Positions 14,609 through 23,062 of a DNA stretch of 37,243 nucleotides are shown here, in pieces. Source of the stretch: CALBPI01 sp038529355. GTDB taxonomy: Bacteria > Pseudomonadota > Gammaproteobacteria > Steroidobacterales > Woeseiaceae. A program made the position numbers and the translations under genes. The first letter of the stretch is position 1, and each line of letters begins with the position of its first letter. The DNA is taken from positions 1 through 37,243 of the forward strand of contig JBCBDU010000034.1 in assembly GCA_038529355.1 (NCBI GenBank), given 5' to 3'. The notes beneath the pieces were generated by a model. It was not told the DNA's origin and ran no database searches. It saw only the letters and a program-made list of their open reading frames with translations.

Positions 14609-16039
14609 TTAATTGCAGATTTGGTAGCGAGCACAAATGAAGATGCGAGTGTCCGGCAACTCGTCACCGTTTGCAAGTCTGCCGCGACGCATGTCGCGCG
14701 CAAATCGCTGTATTTTCCTATCAAATGTGTCCAGCAATTCGGTTTTGGTCGGCTCCTGAACAAACGAATATTGCAGTGAGTTGCGGCCGAGCTCGACGAT
14801 CTCCTCCCAGCGCAGATCAAATGCTTTGACTGCGACGAAAAACTCATCCGTTAGCGTTGAATCCCACATACCGCGATCGTCAGTGGATAACGCGACCGGG
14901 ATACCAGTGCGCAGATATTCGGGGAACGGGTGTTGCGAATAGTCCACAACGTACTCAAGTAGCAAATTGCTTATCAGGTTAATTTCAACAAGATAGGGTC
15001 CGTACCTCATATCCAACATCAGCTCGTCGTCAGTGATCAGATTGATACCGTGACCGATACGGCTGGCGCCGATCAGCAGCGTGTCGCGAACATGGTCGTT
15101 CGGCTCGTCCACCTCGCCGGCATGAATCGTGAGCGCCAACGGCGCTGCATGGCGCAGCTCGCGCAGCACCTCGAGAAAACGTCGCGGGTGACCTTTGTCG
15201 TTATCCTCACGCCCGGCCATATTGAGCCCGACGATCATGTCGCGATTGTTGATCGCTAATGCATATAACGCGCGCAACGCATCCTCAGCATCGGGCGCGA
15301 AACGCAACAGCATCAGTTGTAGCCTGACTGTGATGTCCATAGCCTCGGCGTCTGCCTGTTGCATGCGCTGCTTGACGATCTCGAGCACCGCTTGGGGTGT
15401 GATCGGGTTTCCGTCTGGCGTCGTTGCGCCAGACAAGCCCAATTGCGTTTCCAGATAGGTGGCGCCTTCCTGCGCCAGACCGCGTGCATTGCGAAACAAC
15501 GCTTCCGCGCGCATGTGCGGGCTGACGAGCAAGCCATCGAGTCGCTGCCAGTGGGTTTCGAAAAAGGCCTCGCGACCCTCGCCAGCCTGATCCAGCCGCA
15601 GGCTGTTCAGCCAACCGTCGCGTTGCGCGTCGTCCATGTCGGCGAGCGCGATGTATTCGCGCTGCTCACAGTCGCTGAGTGTTTGGTGCTGGAAGGCGGG
15701 GATATTCACAAACAACATCAGGTACAGCGGATCTGCGTCGGCAAACGGCCGGCAATTGTTAATGCGCACCTTCGTAAAGTAGGTGTAACCGTTGGCTGCA
15801 TCGCGCAGCGCCATGTCTAGCCAATCCTCGACAAACACCGAACCGGTGGTGTGGTTATGCAGATCGCCGCCTTTCGGCATCTGATGTAGCACCCGATATA
15901 ACGCGCGATCGTCGCCTGATGCTTTTAGCGCTTCGAACCAGTGTTGCGTTTGCGCTGATGCGCTTGTTGCGACAATAAGACTAAACAGCAGCGCGAAAAA
16001 CCGTTGCGGTAGAAACAAGTGGATGGCAGACATGGTCAT
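14609..16039 (-). CDS. Exported adenosine deaminase, ADGF-like
   Basis: A 476-residue protein with a signal peptide (cleavage near residue 29, SASA/QTQ). It carries the full adenosine deaminase metal and catalytic set: MPKGGDLHNHTTG near 54-66 (HxH), TIHAGEV near 300 (metal His and catalytic Glu), RIGHGINL near 318, and ALSTDDRGMW near 371 (metal Asp). It is longer than cytoplasmic Add (about 335 residues) because of an inserted region at about 85-150 with a Cys pair, as in secreted ADGF/CECR1-type enzymes. The C-terminus ICARYQIC adds two more cysteines, which fits an oxidising compartment. It probably makes inosine from adenosine in the periplasm. ATG 16039 overlaps the permease stop; ATG 16033 has better RBS spacing and is an alternative. 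Confidence 0.88.
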   Translation of the reverse strand: MTMSAIHLFLPQRFFALLFSLIVATSASAQTQHWFEALKASGDDRALYRVLHQMPKGGDLHNHTTGSVFVEDWLDMALRDAANGYTYFTKVRINNCRPFADADPLYLMLFVNIPAFQHQTLSDCEQREYIALADMDDAQRDGWLNSLRLDQAGEGREAFFETHWQRLDGLLVSPHMRAEALFRNARGLAQEGATYLETQLGLSGATTPDGNPITPQAVLEIVKQRMQQADAEAMDITVRLQLMLLRFAPDAEDALRALYALAINNRDMIVGLNMAGREDNDKGHPRRFLEVLRELRHAAPLALTIHAGEVDEPNDHVRDTLLIGASRIGHGINLITDDELMLDMRYGPYLVEINLISNLLLEYVVDYSQHPFPEYLRTGIPVALSTDDRGMWDSTLTDEFFVAVKAFDLRWEEIVELGRNSLQYSFVQEPTKTELLDTFDRKIQRFARDMRRGRLANGDELPDTRIFICARYQICN

Positions 16040-17379
16040 TATTCTCCGTTTGCCGGGCGCGGCACTGACATTTCAAGAAGCATCGCAATGAATGCGCCGC
16101 TCGATACCGGGAAGCTTACGACACTGGCAATCGGTGTCGGTAATGCATCAATCTTTGGGGTGACGTAGGCGAGCATCAGACCGCCGCCAATAGCAAGCGC
16201 GACGATCATCCAGTCGCGCTGCTGCGGCTTTGCGCCAATGACGATATGCCATCCTGACACGATGACCATCAGGAACATCAACAATGTTGCGCCGGCGACA
16301 ACGGCTGCCGGCAACATTTGCACCCACGCCGCAACCTGCGGCAACGCACCTGCGATTACCAGCAGTGCGGCGACGACGAGCCCAACGCGACGACTGCTGA
16401 CACCCGTCATGCGAATGACGCCGTTGTTCTGGCTGAATGTCGTATTCGGAAAAGTGGAAAATAGCGCGGCGATTGCGGAGTTGATGGCATCGGCCAAAAT
16501 GCCGCCGCGCACGCGGCGCCAGAAAGGTTGGCCGGTGATCGGCAGGCCGGACAAACTGGCCGTTGCGCTCAGATCGCCAACAGACTCGGTTGCCGAAACG
16601 ACAAACACCGGCAGCAACACGAACACCATCGTGACGTCGAGTGTCGGTGGGTAGCGCAATAGCTGCGGTAAAAACCAATCGAGCGTTGCGGGCGTTGCAG
16701 TCGGTGATAACTGGCCTAGCACGCTAGCCAGTGCCAGCCCGACGAGTAAGCCGATCACGATGCAGCTCGGTCGCAGCCAGCGACCCGGGAGCCTGCCAAC
16801 AACAATGATGACCGCAAAAACGACGAACGCCAGCAACAGTATTGGCCAACCGGGTTGGCCGGCGCCGAGCGCGCGTACGTAGTCCATCTGCAACGTCTTA
16901 AGCGTTGCCCACACCAGCGTGATGCCCAGTAGCAGCACCGTTGCACCGGCAACGTTGGCAGTGACGATCCGCTGCAGACGGTGCATGAATCGGCTCAACG
17001 CCATCACCAGCATCGAACAAATCATGCAGGCGACGAAAATTCGGCCCAGGATAACGTCACCGGCTACGCCCTGTGCGTTGTGGTAGAGATAAATCAGCGG
17101 TCCGACAAACGTAAAGCTGGTGCCCTGGATACTGAGCAACCCGGAGCCAACCGGGCCGATGCGCGCGATTTGCAATGTCGTGGCCAGACCGGAAATCAAC
17201 AGCGACGAGCTGATCAAGTATCGGGTATCGGCGCTATCCAGACCCATGCCTAGTGCGATCAGTAACGGCGCTGTGACGATGCCACCAAATACGGCGAGAA
17301 AGTGTTGCAACCCGACCCACAGCGTCAGTAGGGCGGTTGGGTGTTCGTCGGGTGTCGATGCGGCAAGGGTGGCGGTCAT
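16039..17379 (-). CDS. NCS2/NAT xanthine-urate-uracil type permease
   Basis: A 446-residue inner-membrane carrier with 12 or more helices. It has the NAT-family QH motif in helix 1 (GLQHFLAVFGG, near 24-34), SIQGTSFTFVGP near 83 in helix 3, and ATESVGDLSATA near 261. The NAT signature follows near 315: QNNGVIRMTG, matching [QEP]-N-x-G-x4-T-[RKG]. These mark the xanthine/urate/uracil branch, distinct from the AzgA-type permease at 8805. Given the neighbouring xanthine and urate enzymes, xanthine or urate is the likely cargo. The final G where many members carry R or K may affect specificity. The stop overlaps the exported deaminase gene (TAATG), so import and extracellular deamination are expressed together. 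It is divergent from the operon at 17486. Confidence 0.92.
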   Translation of the reverse strand: MTATLAASTPDEHPTALLTLWVGLQHFLAVFGGIVTAPLLIALGMGLDSADTRYLISSSLLISGLATTLQIARIGPVGSGLLSIQGTSFTFVGPLIYLYHNAQGVAGDVILGRIFVACMICSMLVMALSRFMHRLQRIVTANVAGATVLLLGITLVWATLKTLQMDYVRALGAGQPGWPILLLAFVVFAVIIVVGRLPGRWLRPSCIVIGLLVGLALASVLGQLSPTATPATLDWFLPQLLRYPPTLDVTMVFVLLPVFVVSATESVGDLSATASLSGLPITGQPFWRRVRGGILADAINSAIAALFSTFPNTTFSQNNGVIRMTGVSSRRVGLVVAALLVIAGALPQVAAWVQMLPAAVVAGATLLMFLMVIVSGWHIVIGAKPQQRDWMIVALAIGGGLMLAYVTPKIDALPTPIASVVSFPVSSGAFIAMLLEMSVPRPANGE

Positions 17380-17454
17380 GGCGTTTCAATATACACAGAC
17401 GCCCGTGGATTTGTCGGCGCGCCTTGCTGTCGCTGCCATGCGCGGTTTAGCATC

Positions 17455-17468
17455 GGGTAACGTTGCCC
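17455..17468. promoter_or_regulatory. Near-palindrome GGGTAACGTTGCCC before the deaminase operon
   Basis: A 14-bp dyad with one mismatched pair, centred on AACGTT, lies 17 nt before ATG 17486 in the 106-nt divergent region between two purine transcription units. The core resembles operators of LacI-family regulators such as PurR, whose E. coli sites centre on AACGTT. A related sequence (TAACGTTGCC shared) occurs at 24675-24686. The operator role is inference. Confidence 0.4.
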
Positions 17469-17485
17469 CACACTGGAGAGACTTG

Positions 17486-18496
17486 ATGTCGAGCTTTGTA
17501 CAAAACATGCCGAAGGCCGAATTGCACGTGCACCTGGAAGGCACCCTCGAGCCGGAACACATCTTCGAATTGGCGCAGCGTAACAACCTGACACTCGAGT
17601 ACGACTCGCCGCAAGCCGTTATTGATGCCTACGATTTCGATGACTTGCCGTCGTTTTTGAAAATCTACTACGCCGGCATGAACGTGCTGCAAACCGAGGA
17701 AGACTTTTTTGAACTGACCTGGCGCTACTTCGAACGGGCGGCAGCGGACAACGTGCGCTATGTAGAGCCGTTTTTTGATCCGCAAGGCCACACAACGCGC
17801 GGCGTCGAATTCGCGACGATCATCGATGGCATCAGTCGTGCGCAGCGTGCGGCAAAGGAAAAGCTCGATATCGATTCGAATCTGATCATGTGTTTTCTGC
17901 GCGACATGAGTGCCGAATCGGCAATGCAACATCTGGAAATGGCCGAACCGCATTTGAACAAAATCATTGGCGTGGGTCTGGATTCGGACGAAAAGGACAA
18001 CCCGCCCCTGAAGTTTGCGGAGGTTTTTGCCCGTGCCCGTGCGATGGGTCTGAAGCTCACGATGCATTGCGATCTGAATCAGGATAATAGTGTCTCAAAC
18101 ATCTGGGACGTAGTGACCAAAGTCGAAGCGGATCGTATCGACCACGGCGTCAATTCGCTCGAGGACGAGGCGTTGTGTGAAGAGATCGTGCGTCGCGGTC
18201 TGGGGCTGACCGTCTGTCCGGTGTCGAATACGTTTTGTGCACAATCGCTGACCGGTGACGAGATCCGTACCATGCTGCGAAAAGGCATGCGGGCGACCGT
18301 CAATTCAGACGACCCGGCGTATTTTCGTGCGTACATGACCGACAACTTCAAAGCGCTGCAAGAGCAGGCTGGCTTTACGCACGATGAGCTGCTGCAACTG
18401 ACCCGCAATGCATTTACTGTCGCGTGGCTGGATGACGAGGCCCGCGCTGCCTATCTGGCCGAAATCGACGCGTTCGCCGCAGCGCATGCTGCCTGA
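17486..18496 (+). CDS. Adenine/adenosine deaminase family protein (type 2 adenine deaminase-like)
   Basis: A 336-residue cytoplasmic amidohydrolase. It begins with MPKAELHVHLEGTLEPE (HxH at His14 and His16). EPFFDPQGHTTRG near 92 and VGLDSDEKDNPPLKF near 160-174 are hallmarks of the adenine deaminase branch of the Add family (EC 3.5.4.2, as in Pseudomonas). IDHGVNSLED and VNSDDPAYF complete the set. Oddly, the usual HAGE motif reads HCDL (residues 194-197): the metal His is kept but the catalytic Glu three residues on is not. An Asp is present one residue earlier. The substrate is adenine or a related 6-aminopurine. ATG 17486 has GGAG 7 nt upstream; the frame is open further left but lies in the divergent promoter region. 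The next ATG follows directly after the stop. Confidence 0.85.
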   Translation: MSSFVQNMPKAELHVHLEGTLEPEHIFELAQRNNLTLEYDSPQAVIDAYDFDDLPSFLKIYYAGMNVLQTEEDFFELTWRYFERAAADNVRYVEPFFDPQGHTTRGVEFATIIDGISRAQRAAKEKLDIDSNLIMCFLRDMSAESAMQHLEMAEPHLNKIIGVGLDSDEKDNPPLKFAEVFARARAMGLKLTMHCDLNQDNSVSNIWDVVTKVEADRIDHGVNSLEDEALCEEIVRRGLGLTVCPVSNTFCAQSLTGDEIRTMLRKGMRATVNSDDPAYFRAYMTDNFKALQEQAGFTHDELLQLTRNAFTVAWLDDEARAAYLAEIDAFAAAHAA

Positions 18497-19852
18497 ATGC
18501 GCTTATGGTTGAAGAATCCGCTGGCGGTATTCACGGGTACCGCCGAATCGGCGGATGGTGGTCTGGTGATCCGGGACGGGGTGATCGAAGCCTGCGTGCC
18601 GCGAGGGGTGACGCCGACCGGTGAGTTCGATCACATTGAAGATGTCAGCGACCTCGTTGTGCTGCCTGGTCTGGTCAACTGTCATCACCATTTCTACCAG
18701 ACGCTGACGCGTGCATTTCCGGCCGCACTAGACAAGCCGCTGTTCGACTGGCTGACGGCTCTGTATCCGGTGTGGGCGCATCTGGACGAAGCGTGTATTC
18801 GCCTGTCTACGCGGTTGGCACTCGCTGAGTTGATGTTGTCAGGCTGCACGTTGGCCAGCGACCATCATTATGTGTTCACTGGCGCCCTCGAAGATGCGAT
18901 CGATGTGCAGTTTGAAGAGGCGGCTAGCCTGGGCGTGCGCGTCACGCTGACACGCGGGTCGATGAGTCTGGGTCAGTCGGCGGGCGGCTTGCCGCCGGAC
19001 CATGTCGTACAAACCGAAACGCACATCCTGGATGCCAGCGAGCGCTTGATCGCGCAGCATCACGACGCCGATCCATTGTCGATGCAGCATTTGGCGCTGG
19101 CGCCGTGTTCACCGTTCTCGGTGACGGCGGATTTGATGCGTGAGAGCGCGCAACTGGCACGCCGGCATGGTGTGCTGCTGCACACGCATTTGGCCGAGAC
19201 CGAAGACGAGAACGCGTTTTGTCGCGACCAGGTGGGGATGCGGCCGCTGGACTACATGGAATCGCTTGGCTGGCTCGGCGACGACGTCTGGTTCGCCCAC
19301 GGCATCCATTTCGATGACGATGAAGTCCGTCGTTTGGGCGCTGCCGGGGTTGGCATCTCGCACTGCCCGAGCTCCAATCAGGTGCTCGCCTCGGGTGTGT
19401 GTCGCGCCGTCGAGTTGGAGCAAGCAGGGTGTGCAATCGGTTTGGGGGTCGACGGCTCTGCGTCGAATGATTGCTCGAATATGATCGGCGAGGCGCGTCA
19501 GGCGATGCTGCTGCAACGCTTGCGCTACGGCGCCGAGCACGTCTCGCATCTCGATGCGTTGCGCTGGGCGACGGCGGGCGGCGCGCGCCTGCTGCATCGC
19601 CCAATGCTTGGCACGCTGGCGCCCGGTATGGGTGCAGACCTGGGTTGCTATTCGATGCAGGCGCTGCGTTTTTCCGGTCATGGCGATCCAATGGCCGCGC
19701 TGCTGCTGTCCGGCGCACATGAGGTTCATCATTTGATGGTGGCTGGCGAATGGCGTGTGCGCGATGGTCAGCTGTGTGATGTTGACCAGGCGCAGCTGGT
19801 TGCAGCGCATCACGATGCCGCGCAGCGATTGCACCGTCGCTCAGCCGGTTAA
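18497..19852 (+). CDS. 8-oxoguanine deaminase
   Basis: A 451-residue amidohydrolase (EC 3.5.4.32), converting 8-oxoguanine to urate and probably also acting on related guanine derivatives. It has the metal motif LVNCHHHFYQTLTRA near 57-70, LYPVWAHLDE near 92, HTHLAETEDENAF near 230, FAHGIHFDDDEVRR near 265, SHCPSSNQVLASG near 290, and GVDGSASNDCSNM near 318 holding the metal-binding Asp. The HHHFYQTLTRA and LYPVWAHL blocks match the biochemically defined 8-oxoguanine deaminases of Pseudomonas (Pa0142 type) better than atrazine-type hydrolases. ATG abuts the previous TGA. In Pseudomonas the same two deaminase types lie close together. The product, urate, feeds the PuuD pathway encoded on the other strand to the right. 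Confidence 0.9.
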   Translation: MRLWLKNPLAVFTGTAESADGGLVIRDGVIEACVPRGVTPTGEFDHIEDVSDLVVLPGLVNCHHHFYQTLTRAFPAALDKPLFDWLTALYPVWAHLDEACIRLSTRLALAELMLSGCTLASDHHYVFTGALEDAIDVQFEEAASLGVRVTLTRGSMSLGQSAGGLPPDHVVQTETHILDASERLIAQHHDADPLSMQHLALAPCSPFSVTADLMRESAQLARRHGVLLHTHLAETEDENAFCRDQVGMRPLDYMESLGWLGDDVWFAHGIHFDDDEVRRLGAAGVGISHCPSSNQVLASGVCRAVELEQAGCAIGLGVDGSASNDCSNMIGEARQAMLLQRLRYGAEHVSHLDALRWATAGGARLLHRPMLGTLAPGMGADLGCYSMQALRFSGHGDPMAALLLSGAHEVHHLMVAGEWRVRDGQLCDVDQAQLVAAHHDAAQRLHRRSAG

Positions 19853-19917
19853 AACGGCTTCTCAATGTCGCAGTGGCGCGGTAGGCTGTCCGGCACGCAT
19901 CAGGAAGGAGACGGCCG

Positions 19918-20844
19918 GTGAGAAATCGATTTGTTGAGCGAGGCGCAGCGCTTGTTGTTGCACTGGCGGTATTCGTTGCGGCGGCTCCCGCCGTTCTGGC
20001 CGACGGCCATGATGAGGCCACCTCACGACATCCGTTGATCATCCAGGCAGACTTCGCCGGACTGGTGATGACCGGCGTTGCGCACAGCGTTGATCCGAAG
20101 TTGGTGATCTACAATGTGCGTCCGCTGATTCCGCTCTACGACATTGCCGCAGCCAGCGAAAGCCTGGCGTATAACGCTCAGACGTGGCCGGCTGGCACTG
20201 TGTTTGTGTCCGTTGTTGACCCTGGGGTCGGCACACCGCGCAAATCGGTCGTGCTGCGTACCGAGAACGACTTGTATTTCGTCAGCCCGGATAACGGATC
20301 GCTGTCCGGGCCTGCCCGGCAATACGGCATCAAAGCCGTGCGCGAGATCGATGAGCAGGTGAATCGCCGCGCAAATACCGATTGGGCGCATACCTTTCAC
20401 GGTCGCGATGTGTACTCGTACACCGGCGCGCGCCTGGCCGCAGGTGTGATCAGTTTTGCCGAAGTCGGACCGTTGCTCAAAGCCGAAGTGGTTCATTTGC
20501 CAACGTCCGTGGGCACCTATGAGGGTGGCGTTTTTGAAGGAATCGTCGCTGGCGGTACCGATCGACTGGGCAATATCTACTTCAATATTGATCGTGCGCT
20601 GTTCGAACAGGACAGGGCAAGTTATGGCGATGTGTTTGCAATCACGATTCGCCATGCCGGCAAAGTGGTCTGGGCCGGCGAGGTGCCGTACTCGCGTTCG
20701 TTCGGCTCGGTTGCCATCGGCGAGAACCTGCTGTTCATTAACTCGAGCGGTGATTTGAGTCTTGCGGTGAACCAGGGCAATTTCGCGGACAAATACGGCA
20801 TCAGCGCAGGCGTTGCCTGGACGATTGAGTTGCAACGTCAATGA
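19918..20844 (+). CDS. Exported SAM hydrolase / SAM hydroxide adenosyltransferase-like protein
   Basis: A 308-residue PF01887 (DUF62) protein. The signal peptide (residues 1-28, ending AVLA) is unusual, since most family members are cytoplasmic. The family's catalytic residues are present: DPGVGTPR near 101-108 (Asp and Arg seven apart) and FHGRD near 160 (His). PDNG near 130 is also kept. The opening motif is degenerate: the usual TDFG...D.YV reads ADFAGLVMTG here, which could weaken nucleoside binding or shift the substrate. The canonical reaction splits S-adenosylmethionine into adenosine and methionine; in this locus the adenosine would feed the deaminases. GTG 19918 has AAGGAG 7 nt upstream. 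The stop overlaps the esterase start by 4 nt. Confidence 0.8.
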   Translation: MRNRFVERGAALVVALAVFVAAAPAVLADGHDEATSRHPLIIQADFAGLVMTGVAHSVDPKLVIYNVRPLIPLYDIAAASESLAYNAQTWPAGTVFVSVVDPGVGTPRKSVVLRTENDLYFVSPDNGSLSGPARQYGIKAVREIDEQVNRRANTDWAHTFHGRDVYSYTGARLAAGVISFAEVGPLLKAEVVHLPTSVGTYEGGVFEGIVAGGTDRLGNIYFNIDRALFEQDRASYGDVFAITIRHAGKVVWAGEVPYSRSFGSVAIGENLLFINSSGDLSLAVNQGNFADKYGISAGVAWTIELQRQ

Positions 20845-21758
20845 TGGTGGCGCGATGCGCGGCGATATGCGCTGCGTTCCTGCTGGCGGCATGCGGCGCA
20901 ACACCGACAGGTTCGGGCGGCGGTGGATTGCCGGCCGGCGCCCAGGTGACGGTCACCGAGGTTGCAGCGCGTGGCATCCGCGTACCGGTCACGCTGGTCG
21001 CACCAGCCGCAGCCGCAGGCGAGCGGGTACCGCTCGTGTTGCTCGTGCACGGTCACGGTGGCACACGTGACGAGGCGGGCGCTTTTGTCAGCGTCGCTGC
21101 GCAACTGGCAGCTGAAGGTATCGCGTCTGTTCGCATGGACTTTGCCGGCTGTGGCGATAGCAACGAGCCGTTCTCGAACAACAACCTGACGACGATGCTG
21201 GCTGACATTCGTGCCGCAGAGGGCTACGCGCTGCAAACGATCGCTGTTGATACGGAGCGCTTGGCGTTGGTCGGCTACAGCATGGGTGGTCGTTTGGCCG
21301 CAATGCGTACGGCGCAGCAACCGGTCTACAAAAGCATGGTGGTATGGGCCGGTTCGCTCAGTAATGGTGCCGAGCGCCTGCAGTCCATTTTTGGTGGCGC
21401 GGAACGTTTCGAGCAGCAAAAAACCAAGGCGCAGACGGTGGGTGTTGTCGACTACACGACGCCATGGGGGCAACAGCAGCAGCTCGGCCAGCAGTGGTTT
21501 ACCGATCTTGAGTCGTCGCGGCCGCTTGATGCTATCGCCCAATATACCGGTGCGCTGCTATTGATCCACGGCAGCGAGGATGATGTTGTGCTGCCGGCCG
21601 TTTCGACGCTTGCACTCAATGCCGCGACGCGCGCCGAGATTTCGGAAGTGGCGATGATTGATGGCGCCGATCATGGCTTCGGTTTGTACAGTGATGAGCC
21701 CGAATTGACGCGTCAGCTGATTGATCAAACGGTATCGTTCCTGGTCTCAACGCTGTAG
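20841..21758 (+). CDS. Alpha/beta-hydrolase lipoprotein (esterase-like)
   Basis: A 305-residue protein with a lipoprotein signal (LLAAC, Cys18), so it is probably anchored in the periplasm. The alpha/beta-hydrolase fold is shown by VHGHGGTRDEAG near 69 (oxyanion region), GYSMGG near 150 with the nucleophile Ser, HGSEDDVV near 247 with the acid, and GADHGFG near 276 with the catalytic His. It resembles acyl or feruloyl-type esterases; the substrate is unknown. It overlaps the SAM-hydrolase-like gene (ATGA), suggesting joint action on an exogenous, possibly esterified, compound. The triad is complete. Confidence 0.82.
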   Translation: MMVARCAAICAAFLLAACGATPTGSGGGGLPAGAQVTVTEVAARGIRVPVTLVAPAAAAGERVPLVLLVHGHGGTRDEAGAFVSVAAQLAAEGIASVRMDFAGCGDSNEPFSNNNLTTMLADIRAAEGYALQTIAVDTERLALVGYSMGGRLAAMRTAQQPVYKSMVVWAGSLSNGAERLQSIFGGAERFEQQKTKAQTVGVVDYTTPWGQQQQLGQQWFTDLESSRPLDAIAQYTGALLLIHGSEDDVVLPAVSTLALNAATRAEISEVAMIDGADHGFGLYSDEPELTRQLIDQTVSFLVSTL

Positions 21759-21777
21759 GCGTTCGCCTGCATCTGCA

Positions 21778-22992
21778 ATGGCGACATCAAACGTGAAGAA
21801 CTGGCTGGTATTGGTGCTCGTGATGAGTTGCACGATCCTTGCGCTGGCCGGCACCGATCTTGTGCTGCCCGCCGTGCCCAGTCTGCCGCAGGCGCTGGGC
21901 GGCACGCTCAGCCAGTCGCAGTTGGTGTTAGCGGCATTTGTCGCTGGCGCCGGCGTAGGTTTGATCCTGTTTGGTGCGCTCGGCGCAAGTTTCGACCAGC
22001 GTAACTTACTCATCATTGCGTTGATTAGCTACGGACTGGCCTGCGCGGCGGCCTTGCTTGTCAGCAGTCTCGATCAGCTGATCGCGCTGCGCTTTGCGCA
22101 AGGCCTTGCCAGCAGTGCGCCGGCTGTTTTTGCGCCAGGCATCATTCGCAACATGTTCGATGAGCAGGGTGCCATGCGCGCGATCGGATTGCTGAGCAGT
22201 ATTGAGTCACTGACGCCTGCGTTTGCTCCGATTGCCGGCGTGTGGTTGTTGGCGGCTTTCGACTGGCAAGCCAGTTTCTCCGTTATTGCCGTGCTTGCGA
22301 TCACGCAGAGTGTATTGGTCTTTTGTTTCCGGCGTCACATCCCCAACGTTCAATCTACGACCACCGGCAAGAGCTATGCGGCGCTGTTGCGCAATGCTGC
22401 CTATCTCAGGCAAGCGTTCAGCCAGGCGCTGACGTTAGGTGCGCTACTGGTGTTCGTGTTCGGCGCGCCCGCTGTGATTACCCAAACGATGGGTGGCACG
22501 CTGCAGCATTTTATCGCGATGCAAATTAGCGGTATCGCGACGTTTATTGTTGGTGCGAACATCGCACAACGTCTCGTCGCACGATTCGATGCCGAAGCCG
22601 TCATCATGTTTGGCTCAGTGCTGTCGCTGCTCGGCATCGCCGGTATCACAGCCTATGCCTTTAGCGGTGAGCCCGATCCGCGCATGTTGCCGTGGCTGTT
22701 TGTACCGATGAACAGCGGACTGGGTCTGCGCAGTCCGCCAGGTTTCTTGCAAGCGCTGGTCGCGGCCGACGGCGATGACGCGCGGGGCGCTGCTTTGCTG
22801 TTGCTGTTTGTATTGCTGATTACTGGCGCAGGCACCGCGATGGTCGCGCCGTTTATCGAGGTCGGGTTGCTGGCGCTAGCGAGCGCATCATTGCTGCTGT
22901 CCGCTTTGTCGATCGTGTGTTTGCTGGCACTAAAACCGTTTGCGCGAGGCGCAGGACCGAGGAGCGCTGCGGCGGAGGAGACGGACGAATAG
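21778..22992 (+). CDS. MFS transporter, Bcr/CflA-like
   Basis: A 404-residue inner-membrane carrier with about 12 hydrophobic helices. The first helix reads LAGTDLVLPAVPSLPQALG, the pattern of Bcr/CflA-type drug-resistance exporters; LRFAQGLASSAPAVFAPGIIRNMF near 104-127 is the helix 4 region. I chose ATG 21778, 19 nt after the esterase stop, because the upstream extension lies inside the esterase gene and is not hydrophobic; its RBS is poor. It closes the plus-strand operon and may export a product such as a base or toxic analogue, in line with roles known for some family members in purine ribonucleoside efflux. The substrate is unknown. Confidence 0.85.
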   Translation: MATSNVKNWLVLVLVMSCTILALAGTDLVLPAVPSLPQALGGTLSQSQLVLAAFVAGAGVGLILFGALGASFDQRNLLIIALISYGLACAAALLVSSLDQLIALRFAQGLASSAPAVFAPGIIRNMFDEQGAMRAIGLLSSIESLTPAFAPIAGVWLLAAFDWQASFSVIAVLAITQSVLVFCFRRHIPNVQSTTTGKSYAALLRNAAYLRQAFSQALTLGALLVFVFGAPAVITQTMGGTLQHFIAMQISGIATFIVGANIAQRLVARFDAEAVIMFGSVLSLLGIAGITAYAFSGEPDPRMLPWLFVPMNSGLGLRSPPGFLQALVAADGDDARGAALLLLFVLLITGAGTAMVAPFIEVGLLALASASLLLSALSIVCLLALKPFARGAGPRSAAAEETDE

Positions 22993-23015
22993 TGCAAGTC
23001 GCGCAAGCGTCGCGA

Positions 23016-23042
23016 GTCGGCTGCCTGTGTGGTGCAGCCGAC
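23016..23042. terminator. GC-rich hairpin between convergent genes
   Basis: GTCGGCTGC (23016-23024) and GCAGCCGAC (23034-23042) form a perfect 9-bp stem with a 9-nt loop, 23 nt after the MFS stop and 20 nt after the minus-strand gene end. There is no T-tract on either strand. It may block transcripts or protect 3' ends rather than act as a classic intrinsic terminator. Confidence 0.5.
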
Positions 23043-23062
23043 CCGCGTTGCCGTTCGACTAA

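Noticed and set aside
17120..17485. Upstream extension of the adenine deaminase-like gene to 458 residues
   Set aside because: It lies antisense to the NCS2 permease and in the divergent promoter; the family start with a good RBS is at 17486.
18942..20042. 366-codon minus-strand frame opposite the 8-oxoguanine deaminase gene
   Set aside because: Composition is R, A, P, S and H rich as in antisense shadows; no domain recognised.
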